The notes under the pieces were generated by a model that saw only the letters and a list, made by a program, of their open reading frames with translations, did no database searches and was not told the DNA's origin. This document shows positions 43,206 through 55,684 of a stretch of DNA of 64,000 bases, in pieces. Each line of letters opens with the position of its first letter. Positions within the stretch are counted from its first letter, which is position 1. The stretch is from Bufo bufo (lineage: Eukaryota > Chordata > Amphibia > Anura > Bufonidae), in contig NC_053392.1 of the NCBI RefSeq assembly GCF_905171765.1, positions 107,158,321-107,222,320 on the forward strand, given 5' to 3'. Both the position numbers and the translations under genes were made by a program.

Positions 43206-45480
43206 ATAATGAACTTGAGGCTATAATGGCACCTGAGAATATATATTTTGTGGCTGATACTGAGACGTGGTTCAATGACTGGGATATAACAATACCAGGG
43301 TTCTCTCTATACAGGAAAGACAGAGAAGGCAAGAAGGGGGGAGGGGTGGCCCTGTATGTGAAAGATAGCATGAAATCTAATTTGATACAAGTTAGCGAGA
43401 CCAATTTAGAGTCAGTTTGGGTTACCTTGCAGCTTGATAATCATAAGGTAACTTGTGTAGGTGTGATATATAGACTACCTAGCCAAGTCAAAGAATTAGA
43501 TGATCTGCTAGTTAAGGAAATAGCTAAATTGACATTGAAGGTGGAAGTTATCATTATGAGAGACTTTAATCTTCCTGATGTAAACTGGAAAACCAAAATA
43601 GCTAGTTCTGCCAGGAGTACAGATATTCTAAATTCCCTACTGGGATTATCTCTACAGCAAGTAGTTGAGGAGCCAACCCGGAAGGAGGCCATTTTAGATT
43701 TAGTATTCACAAATGGGAATTTGGTATCTGATATTACTGTACGGGAAAGCTTGGGATCTAGTGATCACCAGTCAGTGTGGTTTACTATAAGTACAGTGAC
43801 TGAGTCACACCACACAAAAACAAAAGTTTTAGATTTTAGAAAAACTGACTTTTCTAAAATTAGATTAGCGGTATACGAGTCCCTATCTGTCACGGCTGAG
43901 GATGGGGGAAATCCTCAGCCGTGTGGAGCCCGGTGATGTTATGACTGCTTGACCCAGGAGAACAGGATAGGGAGCAGGTCACCTCCTAACAGCGTCCCTA
44001 CCCTGACCCTAACTCCTAACTGCATGGGCCGACCTTAAAGGTAGGAGGACCCATGCGCAGGAACCTCGGATCCCTAACTCACCCTCCGTCCGGTCCCTGC
44101 GCTAGGAGTCAGGGTAAGACGACCTACTCCTCCTAGGCACGGAGGAGCAGGAGTCTCAACGGCCAAGCTGTTGGGAAAAAGGGGAAACATAAACAGACTA
44201 ACAGAAATGGCAGGTGAACTCAGTAGCTCAACCAACCTGCCACAGCCTTGCTGACTGGATCCCTAACACAGAGAATCCAGAACCATTAGCTGCACAAACC
44301 AACATAGGAAAATCCCAACAGACCATCACCCAGACATGACACATACAGGTAAGCATAAACTTAATAAGACATAAAACCTGAACTTAAACCTATGACCACA
44401 GTGGTGGCTCTCACAGAGGAATGGAAAGCACAGGAGGCTGCCTCAGCTAGCAAGACTGAAGCAACCTACTGAGCCCTGCTAGAGAGAGGGTATATATAGG
44501 CCAAAGTGGCCACACCCAAAGGTTGGACACACCCAGTGACATCACACACACACTGGGAAGGAAGTTAACCCTTCCAATGCCACAGAAGGGAAAACACACA
44601 TACATAAAGGGAAAGTGCACACAATAACATACCACATGGTGCACACAACACACACACCTAACAAAAGGTTGCTAGGTGTGACCGCATGCCAGAGCAGCAA
44701 GCTACCTAGCGACGCTCAGGCTGCTCTGCTGCTAAAAACAACACTGGTTGCCCGCGGCAACCACAAGTGAGGCCACAGACAAGCGGCCCTCACCCGTGGT
44801 TGAACTCCCATACAAAACCGCAGGCAACCGCATGCGGTAAAGGAGTCACGGTCATGGGCATGGCCGTGACACTATCAGATTGGAACAGTTTCATTTGAGT
44901 CCAGGAGAAATTGGACTACTTAAAAGTGGCACTATTGAAGGCAACAGAAAATTAGGCTTTTCAGTAAAAGCAAAAAAAGGAAGACACCAATGTGGTACTC
45001 AGCAGAAGTGGCCAAAATCATTAAAAACAAAAAGATAGCATTTAGGAATTATAAAAAAAAACAAAAAACGAGGATGACAGGCAAATTTATAAGATTAGGC
45101 AGAGAGAGGCCAAACAAGTTATAAGAGCTTCTAAAGCACAGGCAGAAGAGAAATTAGCTCAGTCAGGGAAAAAAGGCGAGAAGGCATTCTTCAGATACAT
45201 TAATGAAAAAAAGAAACTAAAACAAGGAATTACCAAATTAAAAACAAAAGAAGGAAGGTATATGGAAGAAGATAAAGAACTAGCTGACTGCCTCAATGAA
45301 TACTTCTGTTCAGTTTTTACAAAGGAAAATGAAGGAAAAGGACCTCAGTTAGGAAAGAAGACTAATGAATCTTTTGATGCATGTGTCTTTACAGAAGAAG
45401 AGGTTCTAAGTCAGCTGTCTAAAATTAATACAAATAAGTCACAGGAGCCTGATGGGATACATACAAACTTAAAAGAATAG
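43205..45480 (+). pseudogene. CR1-like LINE ORF2: endonuclease, linker and start of RT, split by an LTR
   Basis: ORF2 nicks target DNA and reverse transcribes the LINE. 43226-43887 gives AP-like endonuclease motifs in order: ADTETWF, GGGVALYVKDSM, VGVIYRLPSQ, RDFNLPDVNW, RKEAILDLVF, SSDHQSVWF. The first residue of RDFNLPD is Gly in most relatives. An LTR (43888-44871) interrupts it after ESLS; the coding frame resumes at the duplicated CTATC as SDWNSF. The linker 44890-45260 has stops and shifts. 45262-45480 is open and reaches LSKINTNKSQEPDGIH, the start of the RT domain. It then ends; the RT core is missing here. Confidence 0.85.
43888..44871 (-). mobile_element. Solo LTR, copy 2, inserted in the CR1 gene
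   Basis: 984 bp, TGTCACGGCTG to GGCCGTGACA, with the 5-bp duplication CTATC (43883-43887 and 44872-44876). On minus a TATATA box (44487-44494) follows a CCACTTTGG stretch, as in a promoter, so minus orientation is likely. The internal hairpin CGGCTGAGGAT/ATCCTCAGCCG is at its left end. Confidence 0.9.
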
Positions 45481-45914
45481 CATGGTATTAAACAGGCAGG
45501 AAGTGCTCAAACCCACATGCAGTTGTGCATATATATACAGGGCAGCAAATCCTGCACTTGTGGCCCGTTGCTAATGACGATCCCCAGCAAAAATGCTTAC
45601 AGTGGAGGATGCCCTGCAGCGAACCACAAGTACCACAATAGACATTCTACACAAGATAGCAATTATGTGGATGTGATAATCAATATAACAATATAACAAA
45701 ATAATAGCAAACACAGGTGCACTCTGCGGTCTTACTAAACCCTCAAACTGATTTTAAAATTGAGAGATTAGCCAACATGTCCTACGGTGTAGGACTTTTG
45801 GATTTTCATTCATTTTGTTCTTACTTCAGAAAGGGTAGTTAACAGGCCAAGTTCTTACTTTGAAGCAAGCTTCCTCACCATGCACTTAAGCATCCAGAAA
45901 TAGGGGTTCAACAC
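45481..45914. other. Unassigned
   Basis: A possible repeat from 45700 (GCAAACACAGGTGCACTCTG) to 45860. No class assigned and no gene. Confidence 0.35.
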
Positions 45915-45916
45915 TA

Positions 45917-46802
45917 GTGATGAGCGGCAGGGGTCATATTCGAAATTCACAATATTTCACGAATACTTTGTAGAATATTTGACGAATATTCGCAAATTCG
46001 CAAATTCGAATATTCGTTATATTCTACGATTTTTTTACTCGAAAAATCGACAAGGTAATGATCGCGTATGATGCAAATTTTTAAAATGTGAATTTTTCAT
46101 AATGCAAATTTTTCTTGCAAATTTTTCAATTGCCGAGCAAAAACATGATTCCTCCCTACTTCTTGCTTGTGGGCCAATGAGTCATAGCACTATCGAATAT
46201 ATTAGTTTTTTTGAATATTTGTAATATTCTAAAACAAGAATATATAGCAATACAGCGAATATTCGAAAAAAACTAATGTAGAGGAATTTAGCTACCGTAA
46301 TATAGTGCTATAATCTTTTTTTTTAATAGTTGTAATTTTTTTCCAATCTGAACTTCTAAACTTATTAGACAAAGAAGATTATAGCGCTATTTTAGCTAAA
46401 TTGCTCTATATTCTTTTTTTTCCTGAATATTCGCTATATTGCTATATATTCTTGTTTTTGAATATTACGAAATTTTGAAAAAAATAATATATTCGATATA
46501 GTGCTATATATTTATTTTTAAGAATATTCATCATTTTTCACATTTAAAGTCATGATTCCTCCCTGCTTCTTGCTTGTCGGCCAACGAGTCATTGGCCCAC
46601 AAGCAAGAATCAGGGAGGAATCATGTTTTTACTCGGCAATTGAAAAATTTGCGATAAAAATCCGCATTACGAAAATTCGCAATAAAAAAACCTGAATATT
46701 CAAAATTACGAATATATATCACTATATTCTAAATATTCGCAAATTTTCGAAGTACCTATATTCGCAATAAAAATTTGCAATTCGAATATTCGTGATCAAC
46801 AC
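45917..46802. mobile_element. TA-flanked palindromic MITE, 886 bp (GTGATGAGCGGCA family)
   Basis: Begins GTGATGAGCGGCAG and ends GTGATCAACAC, with TA at 45915-45916 and 46803-46804. Extremely AT-rich, built on AATATTCG and AAATTTTT. Inner inverted copies of ATGATTCCTCCCT(A/G)CTTCTTG lie near 46146 and 46549-46625. Full-length relative of 29090-29203. TA duplication fits Tc1/mariner-like mobilisation, but the ends match neither Tc1 here. Confidence 0.7.
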
Positions 46803-46804
46803 TA

Positions 46805-47365
46805 TTCAACACTTCACACCCTTCACCTTCACTATGCAGCCATGGGTCTGCCCCTCTCTATGACAACCTGAGAAGGTCTGTTCCGTTCTCAGGTGCTGTA
46901 CTCACAGTAAATGGTTCCACAGAATCCTCAGCGGGATGTGGCTATAGTAGATCCACAGTCTGCGTATAAAGTGTTCAGCACCAGTAGCCTTTCATCTCCT
47001 GGCCTCCATTTTTCTCTGAGATTCCCCTTTCCATGTGCCACCCAATTTTTTCTTGTGTGAAGGGGCTGTGACAGTCCATGAGCACTTATGCCTCTTCCTA
47101 GGCCTGTGACATCACATTTTTTAGTCACATCGCCTAGGAACATCTCAGTCTGTTGCAAGTAAATGGGGCTGAGCTGCAATTCCAAGCACAACCGCTATCA
47201 GATGGACAGTGCTGTACTTGGTAAGCAGCGAGGTGTATGCAGTGCTCATTGGAGCAGCAAGGTCTTCTCAAACGGCACCAGGAGTCGAATCTCCGCCAAT
47301 CTCATCTTGATAACCTATCCTGGGGATAGGTAATCAATAATTAAATCCAGGAAAACCCCTTTAAC
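46805..47365. mobile_element. Unassigned sequence and right end of a TTAA-type MITE
   Basis: 47295-47362 holds GATAACCTATCCTGGGGATAGG and GAAAACCCCTTTAAC, a right terminus like that at 61371-61645. The left end lies somewhere in 46810-47000 and was not found. Confidence 0.4.
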
Positions 47366-47960
47366 TTATGTTATCTGAGGTGTTAGATAGGACTGCATGT
47401 ACCAGCTACTATACTATCTGTACTCAGAGAGCTATCACTGTGTTATCTGTGGTGTTACATAGTACTGCAGGTAAAATCTACTATACTATCTGTACTCAGA
47501 GAGCTATCACTGTGTTATCTGTGGGGTTACATAGGACTGCAGGTAAAATCTACTAAATTATCTGTATTTAGAGACTTATCACCATATTATCCATGGTGTT
47601 ACATGCAAGTAGGAGTTCATACATAGGAATACAAATAATGTAGCAGATATCACCTGCAGTCCTATGTAGCATCACAGATAACACAGTGATAGCTCTTTGA
47701 GAACTGATAATGTAGTAGATGGTACCTGCAGTCCTATGTAACACCTAAGATAGCACAGTGATAACTCTCTGGATACAGATAATGTATGAAGATGTCTCCT
47801 GCAGTCCTATGTAACACCACAAATAACACAGTAATAACTCTGTGAGTACAGATAATACACCAGATGTTAACTGCAGTCCTTTGTAACACCACAGATAAAA
47901 AACTCTCTGAGTACATATAATGTAGTGGATTTTACTTGCAGCCTGCGCCGATGTGGCCTT
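47366..47960. repeat. Array of about 80-bp units in two opposed blocks
   Basis: Plus-oriented units (47370-47600) carry GTGTTATCTGTGG(T/G)GTTACATAG and GACTGCAGGTA. From 47640 to 47960 the same unit runs reversed (CCTGCAGTCCTATGTA). The unit is related to the 58-bp repeat at 27594-27842 inside a hAT element. Confidence 0.85.
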
Positions 47961-48109
47961 CTCCTTCTTGCCGCGCTGCACCTCTTACCTCCTCATAAGA
48001 ACGTTTGTTATTTTATAAAAAAACATATATTTTTTATTTAACTTTAATTTTAAGTTATATCTCTAAATCCACCCATTGCTAACTATACAGTCCGTATCCT
48101 GCCCAGTCT

Positions 48110-48910
48110 CCTTTGTGCCCCCACACAGTAGTTTTGCCCCTTTAAGGCCCCATTTTTAAATACAATTCTCCCTTAGTATTCCCACCCAGAACTAATGCTT
48201 CTTAGTGCCCTTTCATAGTAGTGAAGCTCCCTTACTTTCCCCACATATTATTAATGCTCCCTTAGTGCGCTTACAGAGTAGTTAAGTGTCCCCTCACAGA
48301 AAGAATGCCCTGTAAGTGTCCCCACACCGTAGGTATGTCCCTCAGTGCCTCACACAGTAGTTATGCCCCCTTAGTGCCTCACACAGCAGTTATGCCCCCA
48401 GTGCCCCCTCACAGAGTAGTTATGCTCCCTTACTGCGCCACACAGTAGTTATGCCCGCTTAATGACCCTTTCAGAATAGGATGTTCCCTTAGTGTCCCCA
48501 GACAATAGTTATGCCTTAGTGTCCCCTCACACTTAGTGCCCTGTTAGCTGCCAGTTCACATTAGTTACGCCTCTTAGTGTTATCCTTAGTACCCCCTTCA
48601 CAGTAGAATGTCAGCTTAGTGCCCCCTTACAGTAGTTATGCTTTAGTGCCCCATCACAGTAGTTATTCCTTAGTGCCCCCTCACAGTAAGAATGTCTTGT
48701 TACTGCTCCCACAGCTATGCTCCCTGAGTGCTCCCCTCACAATAGTGTTGCCAACTTAGTGCCCCCTCACAATAGTGATGTCCCCATAGTGTCCCTTTAC
48801 AATAGTGCTGTTATCTTAGTGCCCATTTACAATAGTGCTGTCCTTTTACTGCCCCTTCACAATATTACTGTCTCCTTAGTGCCCTTTACAATAGTGTTGC
48901 CCCCTTAGTT
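48110..48910. repeat. Minisatellite, about 35-bp units (CTTAGTGCCCCCTCACAGTAG)
   Basis: Roughly 22 degenerate units containing TTAGTGCCCC, CACAGTAG and TTATGCC. Any frame through it is a by-product. With 47366-47960 it may be the interior of a decayed hAT-type element, whose ends I could not find. Confidence 0.88.
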
Positions 48911-50008
48911 TAAAAAATAATAATAATTAATACCTAGTCCCGTTTCCTCAATGAATAGAGCAAATCATTTGCAGGTTTTGCTCTCTCCTGCTCAGCCCAT
49001 CGGTAACATCACTGCATCTTGCCTAAATGCTGGGCAGAGCGCAGGCCGGGGAATGGTGGAGCAGGAAGCTGATGGCTTTATGATTCACTATTGCAGTTAA
49101 CTGTATCTGCATCCTCAGGAACCATGGGATATCAGTCAGGACCTCGGACTGTCCCACTGGATCCAGTTCAAATGTGAGGTATATATACTTTATGCAAAAT
49201 GCCCCCTATGTTGGTGAAGTTTTGCTAAAACTTTTTAAAGTATTGGGGTTGGATGAGTCTCACAGACTTACATGTTGTCCTGCCTACGAGGAACAGTTTT
49301 GAGGTTTTTTTTCTGGATTCCTCGTTCTTATTTTCTTTATCCATTTTATATGACATACAGGTAAAGCAACACAAACTTATGTTTGACAGGTAGGTTCATA
49401 TAAAGCTTTTCTTAGTCACAGAAATAGTTAATAAAGAAATAAATAAAGTTAATTATGAATGATTTAGGCTGTCTAATAAACGAATTCCTAATTGCAGGCA
49501 ATCTGGTAAATATGTCTCTCTTATAGATAAACTGAATGCAAAGGTATCTTATCAACTGAACAGCCAGTTATTGAGATTTACCTACTTAATAGCCCCTATT
49601 TTTTTTGCTAATTGGATGTGAGAATGAACGCAGTAAGAAATGAATGGTCTTAATTGTGCCCTCACACAGATGGTGCATTCTGGGCTGGTTCCTGGCATTT
49701 GCTAGATGAAGGCAAGGCCACATGGAACCATCAATCTGCAGGGTGCAAAACATTTATCAGAAATGGAGAGGAGAATACTGTATACTAAAGAGATATTTGT
49801 TTATGCAGCCATTACTTTCATTACTAGGTATTTACAAGGAACTAAAGCTTTAGAATATTGTACAAGACAGTGGCACAGGATTTCAAAATGTAGAAGAAAT
49901 TGAGTGTGGTCTCCTCGGTCCATAGTGTTCCACATAGTAAAGGCCTTTTTCTGGATCCAACTACAGGTTACGTTTTTTTGAACCTGAATACATTTCTGTT
50001 TCTATACT
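48911..50008. other. No recognised feature
   Basis: Non-repetitive by eye; the 65-codon frame at 49706 has no motif. This may be some of the least disturbed sequence in the window. Confidence 0.4.
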
Positions 50009-50012
50009 TTAA

Positions 50013-50448
50013 GGTCTGGTCCAGCTTTTTATACTGTATGTTTTTAAATTCCCCCCTTCTCCCTATTGGCGCTGTGCAGTCAAGCATACTTACCTGCTCA
50101 CCTCTGCATGGTTTTGACTCCTTCAGCCCACTGATCTCCTTGTTCCGGTCCCTGCATGTAAACTTACGGTATGAACTGGATTGATGTGCACTGCTGCAGC
50201 CAATGACTGGCCTCAATGGCATGTGACCCAGTGATGTGGCACTTGTAGAAAACATCACCGCTCTGGTCAGTCATTTACTGCATGTGACCCAATGTCCATT
50301 CTGTATGATGGGACCGGAGAGCAGCAAAGAAACCAGCAGACCAAAGAAGTCACAAACAAGCAGTGGGGAGCAGGTAAGTATGCTTGACTCCACATTTCTG
50401 AAGGGAAGGGGGAGAATACAAAAACTTAAAAAAAGCTCAACATCCCCT
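50013..50448. mobile_element. TTAA-flanked palindromic MITE
   Basis: TTAA at 50009-50012 and 50449-50452. The arms share CAAGCATACTTACCTGCTC (left) with its reverse (right), and AATTCCCCCCTTCTCCC with GGGAAGGGGGAGAATA. The right end AGGGGATGTTGAG fits the TTAAAGG-type terminus; the left end has lost a base or two. 436 bp. Confidence 0.8.
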
Positions 50449-50587
50449 TTAAACTTACACTACTTATACTGTATATCAGAAATGTGGTTGATCTGGTTCT
50501 GGCATTTGGTTACTTGCATTGTGACCATAATACCATCTTGGATCAATGGCTTCTTTTGGGACGGCATGTTTAATGCATTGTGTAGGG

Positions 50588-50772
50588 CAGTGTTCCTCAA
50601 CTCTAGTCCTCAGGACTCACCTGCCAGCCATGTTTTCAGGATTTTCTTAGTATCAAGCAGGTAATATAATTAGTGTTAATGCATCAGGACTTCCCACAGG
50701 TATTCATTCTTTGGGATATACTCAAATCATCACTGGTAAGTGGGCCCTGAGAACTGGAGTTGGGGAAACCTG
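50588..50772. mobile_element. hAT MITE, 185 bp
   Basis: Ends CAGTGTTCCTCAACTCTAG and, reversed, CAGGTTTCCCCAACTCCAG, with an identical 8-bp duplication GTGTAGGG (50580-50587 and 50773-50780). A clean hAT insertion. Confidence 0.92.
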
Positions 50773-50780
50773 GTGTAGGG

Positions 50781-51585
50781 GATGTGCAGTGAACCACTGA
50801 GGAGCCAGTGCAGAGGATGGGAGTGGTACTGACAGTGACACTGATGAGGTGTTGTGTTACGGTGTACTCTCTCAGGCTGTTTCCCCAGGGGATAGGTGCA
50901 GTGGAAAGGTGGTTTGAAGAATGAGGCCAGAAATAGCAATATGTACAAAATATAACTTGCGGTACATCCAGTAGCAGCAGATTCATAGTGCTATTTCTGG
51001 TAGCAGTTGAGGAGGTATAGTGAAAGGTTGGATGACTATATATTGGCACTCGTGAGTATAGGTGTTCACTACTACCAAGAGGGGAGGAACAGGATGGTTA
51101 GCCCTGTTCCTGCCAACCATAACCTACTCTTGCTGGTACACATATGAAAAATACATAACATTATAATGCAAAACTATTTACAGTTTCAGATACTACCAGG
51201 TCTGGGGTACTGTAGATGAGGTCACATATTATGCTATCCCTTAGATATGGGCTAATACTATGCTCCATGACCTCCATCTGATGCAGTAGAGATGTTTGGG
51301 CAACTCACTACAAGACAGATTTACTGATAACATGTGTGCAGTGGGGACATAAAGCATTTCCTGCTCTTTGCATTGATTGGTCCTCTTCCAAGTCCAAAAT
51401 GAACTTCCAAATCTTTGTCCGGCTTACTGAGATGGCCGCACATGCTCAGTTTCATACTTCAACTGCCTCCTGAGCTCCAGCAGAATGGACACGACCCTGA
51501 GCTGCAGCATAAAAGACACTCCCCTTGATCTGCTAGCTTTATATAAATCTAGCAGAGCAATTGGAGCTTACTTTAATCATGGAAT
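50781..51585. other. No recognised feature
   Basis: No frame with a motif, and no terminal repeat found. Confidence 0.45.
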
Positions 51586-52527
51586 AACCCCTTGAACCCT
51601 TTCACTACCGAACCAATTTTCATCTTAAATTTCAGGCCAATTTTTGCAAATCTGACATGCGTCACTTTATGTGGTAATAACTTTGGAACGCTTTTACTTA
51701 TCCAAGCCATTCAGAGATTGTTTTCTCGTGACACATTGTACTTCATGATAGCGGTGAATTTGAGTCGATATATTTCACCTTTATTTATAAAATAATCCAA
51801 AAATTTAAAATTTTTTTTTACATATACATTTATCTACTTTTAAGACAGATAGTAATACCTCATAAAATAGTTATCAATCAACATTCCCCATATGTCTGCT
51901 TTATGTTGGCATAATTTTGTAAATGTAATTTAATTTTTTAGGACGTTAAAAGGCTTCGAAGCAATTTTTAAAATTTTCACAAAAATTTCCAAAACCATTT
52001 TTTTAAGCACCAATTCAGTTATAAAGTGATTTTGAGGGGATTACGTAATGGAGACCACCTATTAATGACCCAATTTTAGAAACTACACCCCTCAAATTAT
52101 TCTAAACTGATGCTACAAACTTTGTTAACCCTTGAGGTGTTCCACAAGAATTAAGGTAAAATGAAGGTAAAATTTCACTTTTTTGGTAGATTTTTTATGT
52201 TAATCAATTTATTTCTTGCAACACAGCAAGGGTTAACAGCAAATGAAACTTCAATATGCATTACTCTGCTTCGGCAGTTTACATAAATACCCCATATGTG
52301 GCGGTAAACTGTTCTATGGGCACGTGCCAGTGGTCAGAAGGAAAGCAGCGCCATATGGATTTTGGAGGCAGATTTTGCTAGAATGGTTTTAGGCACCATT
52401 TTGTATTTGAAGAAACTCTAATGTACCCCTACAATAGAAACCCTCAAAATGTGACCCCATTTTGGAAACTACATCCCTTAAGACTATATTAGGGGGTACT
52501 GAGCACTTTGACCCCTAAGTGTTTTAA

Positions 52528-53294
52528 AGGGCTTCTGTCACCCCCCTACAGTCATTTTTCATTTTTTGGCTACTTAAAATCCTTATACTGCGATGTATCA
52601 ATATATAATGCTCTTACTCTTTTTCGTTCAGTAGTTTCTTCAAAAAACTGACTTTTCTAATATGTAAATTACCCCTCTACTAGCAAGTAGGGCGGCTACT
52701 TGCTGGTAGAAGCCGCATTCTCCTTTCATAAAGATGCCCCCTCCTCATGTTGATTGACAGGGCCAGTGAGCGCTCTCTCGTCCTCTGGCTGGCCCTGTCT
52801 GCGTTTTAAATCTCGCGCCTTCGCCGTACCGGCCTTCAGTCGGCGCAGGCGCACTGATAGAAGGATGCTCGCTCGGCCGCTCCTTCCTCAGTGCGCCTGC
52901 GCCGGGTGTAAATGTGACGACATCGGCGCAGGCGCATTGAGGAAGGAGCGGCCGAGCGAGCGTCCTCCTCTAAGTGCGCCTGCGCCAACTGAAGACCGGT
53001 ATGACGCAGGCGCGAGATTTAGAATGCAGACAGGGCCAGCCAGAGGACGAGAGCGCTGGCCCTGTCAATCAACATGAGGAGGGGGCGTCTTTATGAAAGG
53101 AGGATGCGGCTGCTACCAGGAAGTAGTCGCCCTACTTGCTAGTAGAGGGGTAATTTACATATTATAAAAGTCCGTTTTTTGAAGAAACTACTGAACGAAA
53201 AAGAGTAAGAGCATTATATATTGATACATCGCAGTATAAGGATTTTAAGTAGCCAAAAAAGGAAAAATGACAGTAGGGGGGTGACAGAAGCCCT
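52528..53294. mobile_element. TTAA-flanked MITE with about 380-bp arms
   Basis: Begins AGGGCTTCTGTCACCCCCC and ends with its exact reverse, flanked by TTAA (52524-52527 and 53295-53298). The arms match almost to the centre (ATTACCCCTCTACTAG; GGAGGGGGC; GCGGCCGAGCGAGCG). Very GC-rich core (52790-53050) with several GCGCAGGCGCA boxes. The host sequence continues cleanly on both sides, so it is a younger insertion into family A. Confidence 0.92.
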
Positions 53295-53594
53295 TTAAGG
53301 AATTTGGAAAGTTTCATTTCTTCCAATAAAATGTTGCTTTAGCCCCAATTTTTTCATTTTCACAAGGGGTAACAGGAGAAAAAGCACCCCATAATTTGTT
53401 ACCCATTTTCTCCTGAATACATCAACACCCCATGTGTGGTGGAGAAACTGTTGTGGGGGCTCATGGCAGGATTCAGAACAGAAGGAGCGCCATATGGCTT
53501 TTGCAGCGCATATTTTGATGGATTGGTTTACGGTTGCCATTGGTTTTCATTTTTTGAGTCATTGTCTTAAATGGAGGCTAATTTTTTTGCGGGA

Positions 53595-54125
53595 TGAGGT
53601 GAAATTTTCATTGGTACCATTTTGGGGTACATGAGACTTTTTGATCGCTTGGTATTACACTTTTTGTGAGGCAAAGTGACAAAAAATGGCTGTTTTGGCA
53701 TAGTTTTTTTTATAGTTTTTTTACAGCATTCACCTGAGGGGCCATCTCATGTGATATTTTTATAGAGAAGGTTGTTACGGATGCGGCAATACCCAATTTG
53801 CCTATTATTTTTTCTTTTTGTTAGGTTTTTACACAGTGAAAGCTATTTTGAACAGAATAAAATCTTGTTTTTGTGTTGCAATTTTTTGAGAGCCATTTAT
53901 TTTTATTTTTTGGGCGATTGTCTTAGATAGCGGCTCTTTTTTGTGTGATGAGATGACAGTTTGATTGGTACCATTTTGGGGTACATAAGACCTTTTGATC
54001 GCTTGGTATTACACTTTTTGTGAGGCAAGTTGTCCAAAAAATGGCTTTTTTGGCACTGTTTTTATTTTCATTTTTTGTGGCGTTTACCTGACGGGGTGGA
54101 TCATGTGATATTTTTATAGAACCGG
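53595..54125. repeat. Tandem units, about 357-bp period
   Basis: GGTACCATTTTGGGGTACAT occurs near 53612 and 53968, each followed by TTTTGATCGCTTGGTATTAC and later TGTGATATTTTTATAGA. Confidence 0.85.
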
Positions 54126-54862
54126 TCGATATGGACATGTCAATAGCTAATATGTCCACTTTTCTTTTTTTTTCCCTATTTTTTTTTTTACTTAATTTTG
54201 GGAAAAGGACGCTTTTATTTTTTACTTGAAACTTTCAATTTTTTTGTAAAACTTTATTTATTTTTTTACTTTTATTTTTTCCCCCACTCTGAGACTTTAA
54301 CTTTTGGGGGTCTAATCCCCTGTACAATGCATTAAATTACTTCTGTATTGTAATGCATTGGCAGTAAGTGTATTACCACTGTAATACACTTACAGCTTCC
54401 TGCCTGTGAGATCCAGCCCCCTGGATCTCACAGGCATACAGGGAAGGTAGCCATGATGTCTAAAGAAGGCATCGGGATGCCATCCAAGCTATCGGGTCAC
54501 CGTAACAGCAGCACGGGGGACCGATGGGTGCTCCCTCCCTGCACGGACATCACACGTGCAGCGGTCAGCGCTGACCGCTGCACATGTAGGGTTAAGGCGC
54601 CAGCATCAGTGTTTTCACTGATGCCGGCACATACAGCAGGGGTCCGGCTATCAGTCACTGCCGGACCACTGCAGTTAATCGGGCCTTTGTTGAAATTCTG
54701 TGCCATTTTCTATATTTCATAATGTATGGTCCCTTACTTACCAAGTCTTTTGTGGTGCTCATAAAATGGCTTCTGATGGAGGGTCACGCGACCAGGTAAA
54801 TCACTCAGCCCCCTCCATTCTAACACTGCACCAGCAATAAACTGCCAACAGTGCAAGTGTAG

Positions 54863-55405
54863 TGTAGGGATTTGCTCTGGTAGGCAGGGTAAGTGGACGC
54901 AATACAGAGGCAAGACCACGGTTGAAAAAAAAAAAAGTCCTGTGTTTATTCACACAGAGAAGGCAGAAAATAAAAACAATGCTTTACGGGGTCCTGGTGT
55001 TACTTCACACAGCAAGAGTTCACAAAATAACATAAATCACCTGGCAGACCACAGCAGGCTTTAGGGCGCCTGACTCCCAGCAGGCGGCTCTCATGCAGCT
55101 CTCAGAATTGCAGTATGGTGGATCGCCTCAGCTCCCAAAAACACAGAGCTCCCACATCTCCACTATCACTTGGAGGATCATACCACACCCAGCTGAGCTG
55201 CTGGCTGGGTTTTTAAACCCAGCCCAAAACCTGGCCTGGACGTGGCAAACAGCCACCCACCATGCTCTTTGGCTGCACCCAATAAGTCCCTGCCCGGATT
55301 GGCTTTACAGCCACACTAAGTAAAACAGTGTCAGCGAGCACTAGCTGCCGCTGACACACAAAATTACTGGTTCTTATCTCACCGAGGCCAGGAACCTCGG
55401 TGACA
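54863..55405 (-). mobile_element. LTR related to the Gmr1-like element's LTR
   Basis: Starts on minus TGTCACCGAGGTTCC (55405) and ends AAATCCCTACA (54863). It shares GCTCTGGTAG, GGGTAAGTGG and ACAGCAGGCTTTAGGG, in the same order, with 37556-37740. Its other half differs. No target duplication seen. Probably a solo LTR of a sister family. Confidence 0.7.
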
Positions 55406-55680
55406 CGTACCTTCCATCAATGACAGACCCCTGTCCTTCCTACAGTAGATAGTCGATGCAGTGTACTTGAATAGAGCAGACATCACATATAGGTGGTTTG
55501 TCTTGTCACATGACCCTCCATTAGCAGCCATTGCATGGTCAGGACAGGACTTACCTATGGACAGCACAAAAGACTTGGCAAGCCAGGGCATAACCTTTAT
55601 AACATATAGAAAATGGTACAGAATTCCTACAAAGGCTATATTAGTAGATGCTATATAGTCGTCTTACAAATTGGTCAACA
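55406..55680. other. Unassigned
   Basis: Short non-coding interval between the LTR and the CR1 fragment. Confidence 0.4.
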
Positions 55681-55684
55681 GTAA

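Larger units (their letters stand above)
51586..54720. mobile_element. TTAA-type element, family A, second copy
   Basis: 51600-52480 matches 8850-7960 in reverse (GGAACGCTTTTACTTATCC; TTGTTTTCTCGTGACACATT; AACTACACCCCTCAAAT). 53600-54120 has two units like the 354-bp repeat of 6397-8852, and 54300-54670 is a chain of hairpins like its other end, for example TGCCTGTGAGATCCAG (54401-54416) facing its reverse at 54421-54436. The left TTAA appears mutated and the right limit is unclear. It contains the insertion 52528-53294. Confidence 0.7.

Noticed and set aside
48110..48910. CRISPR-like array
   Set aside because: Units are degenerate and contiguous with no unique spacers; the surroundings are clearly vertebrate, so this is a minisatellite.
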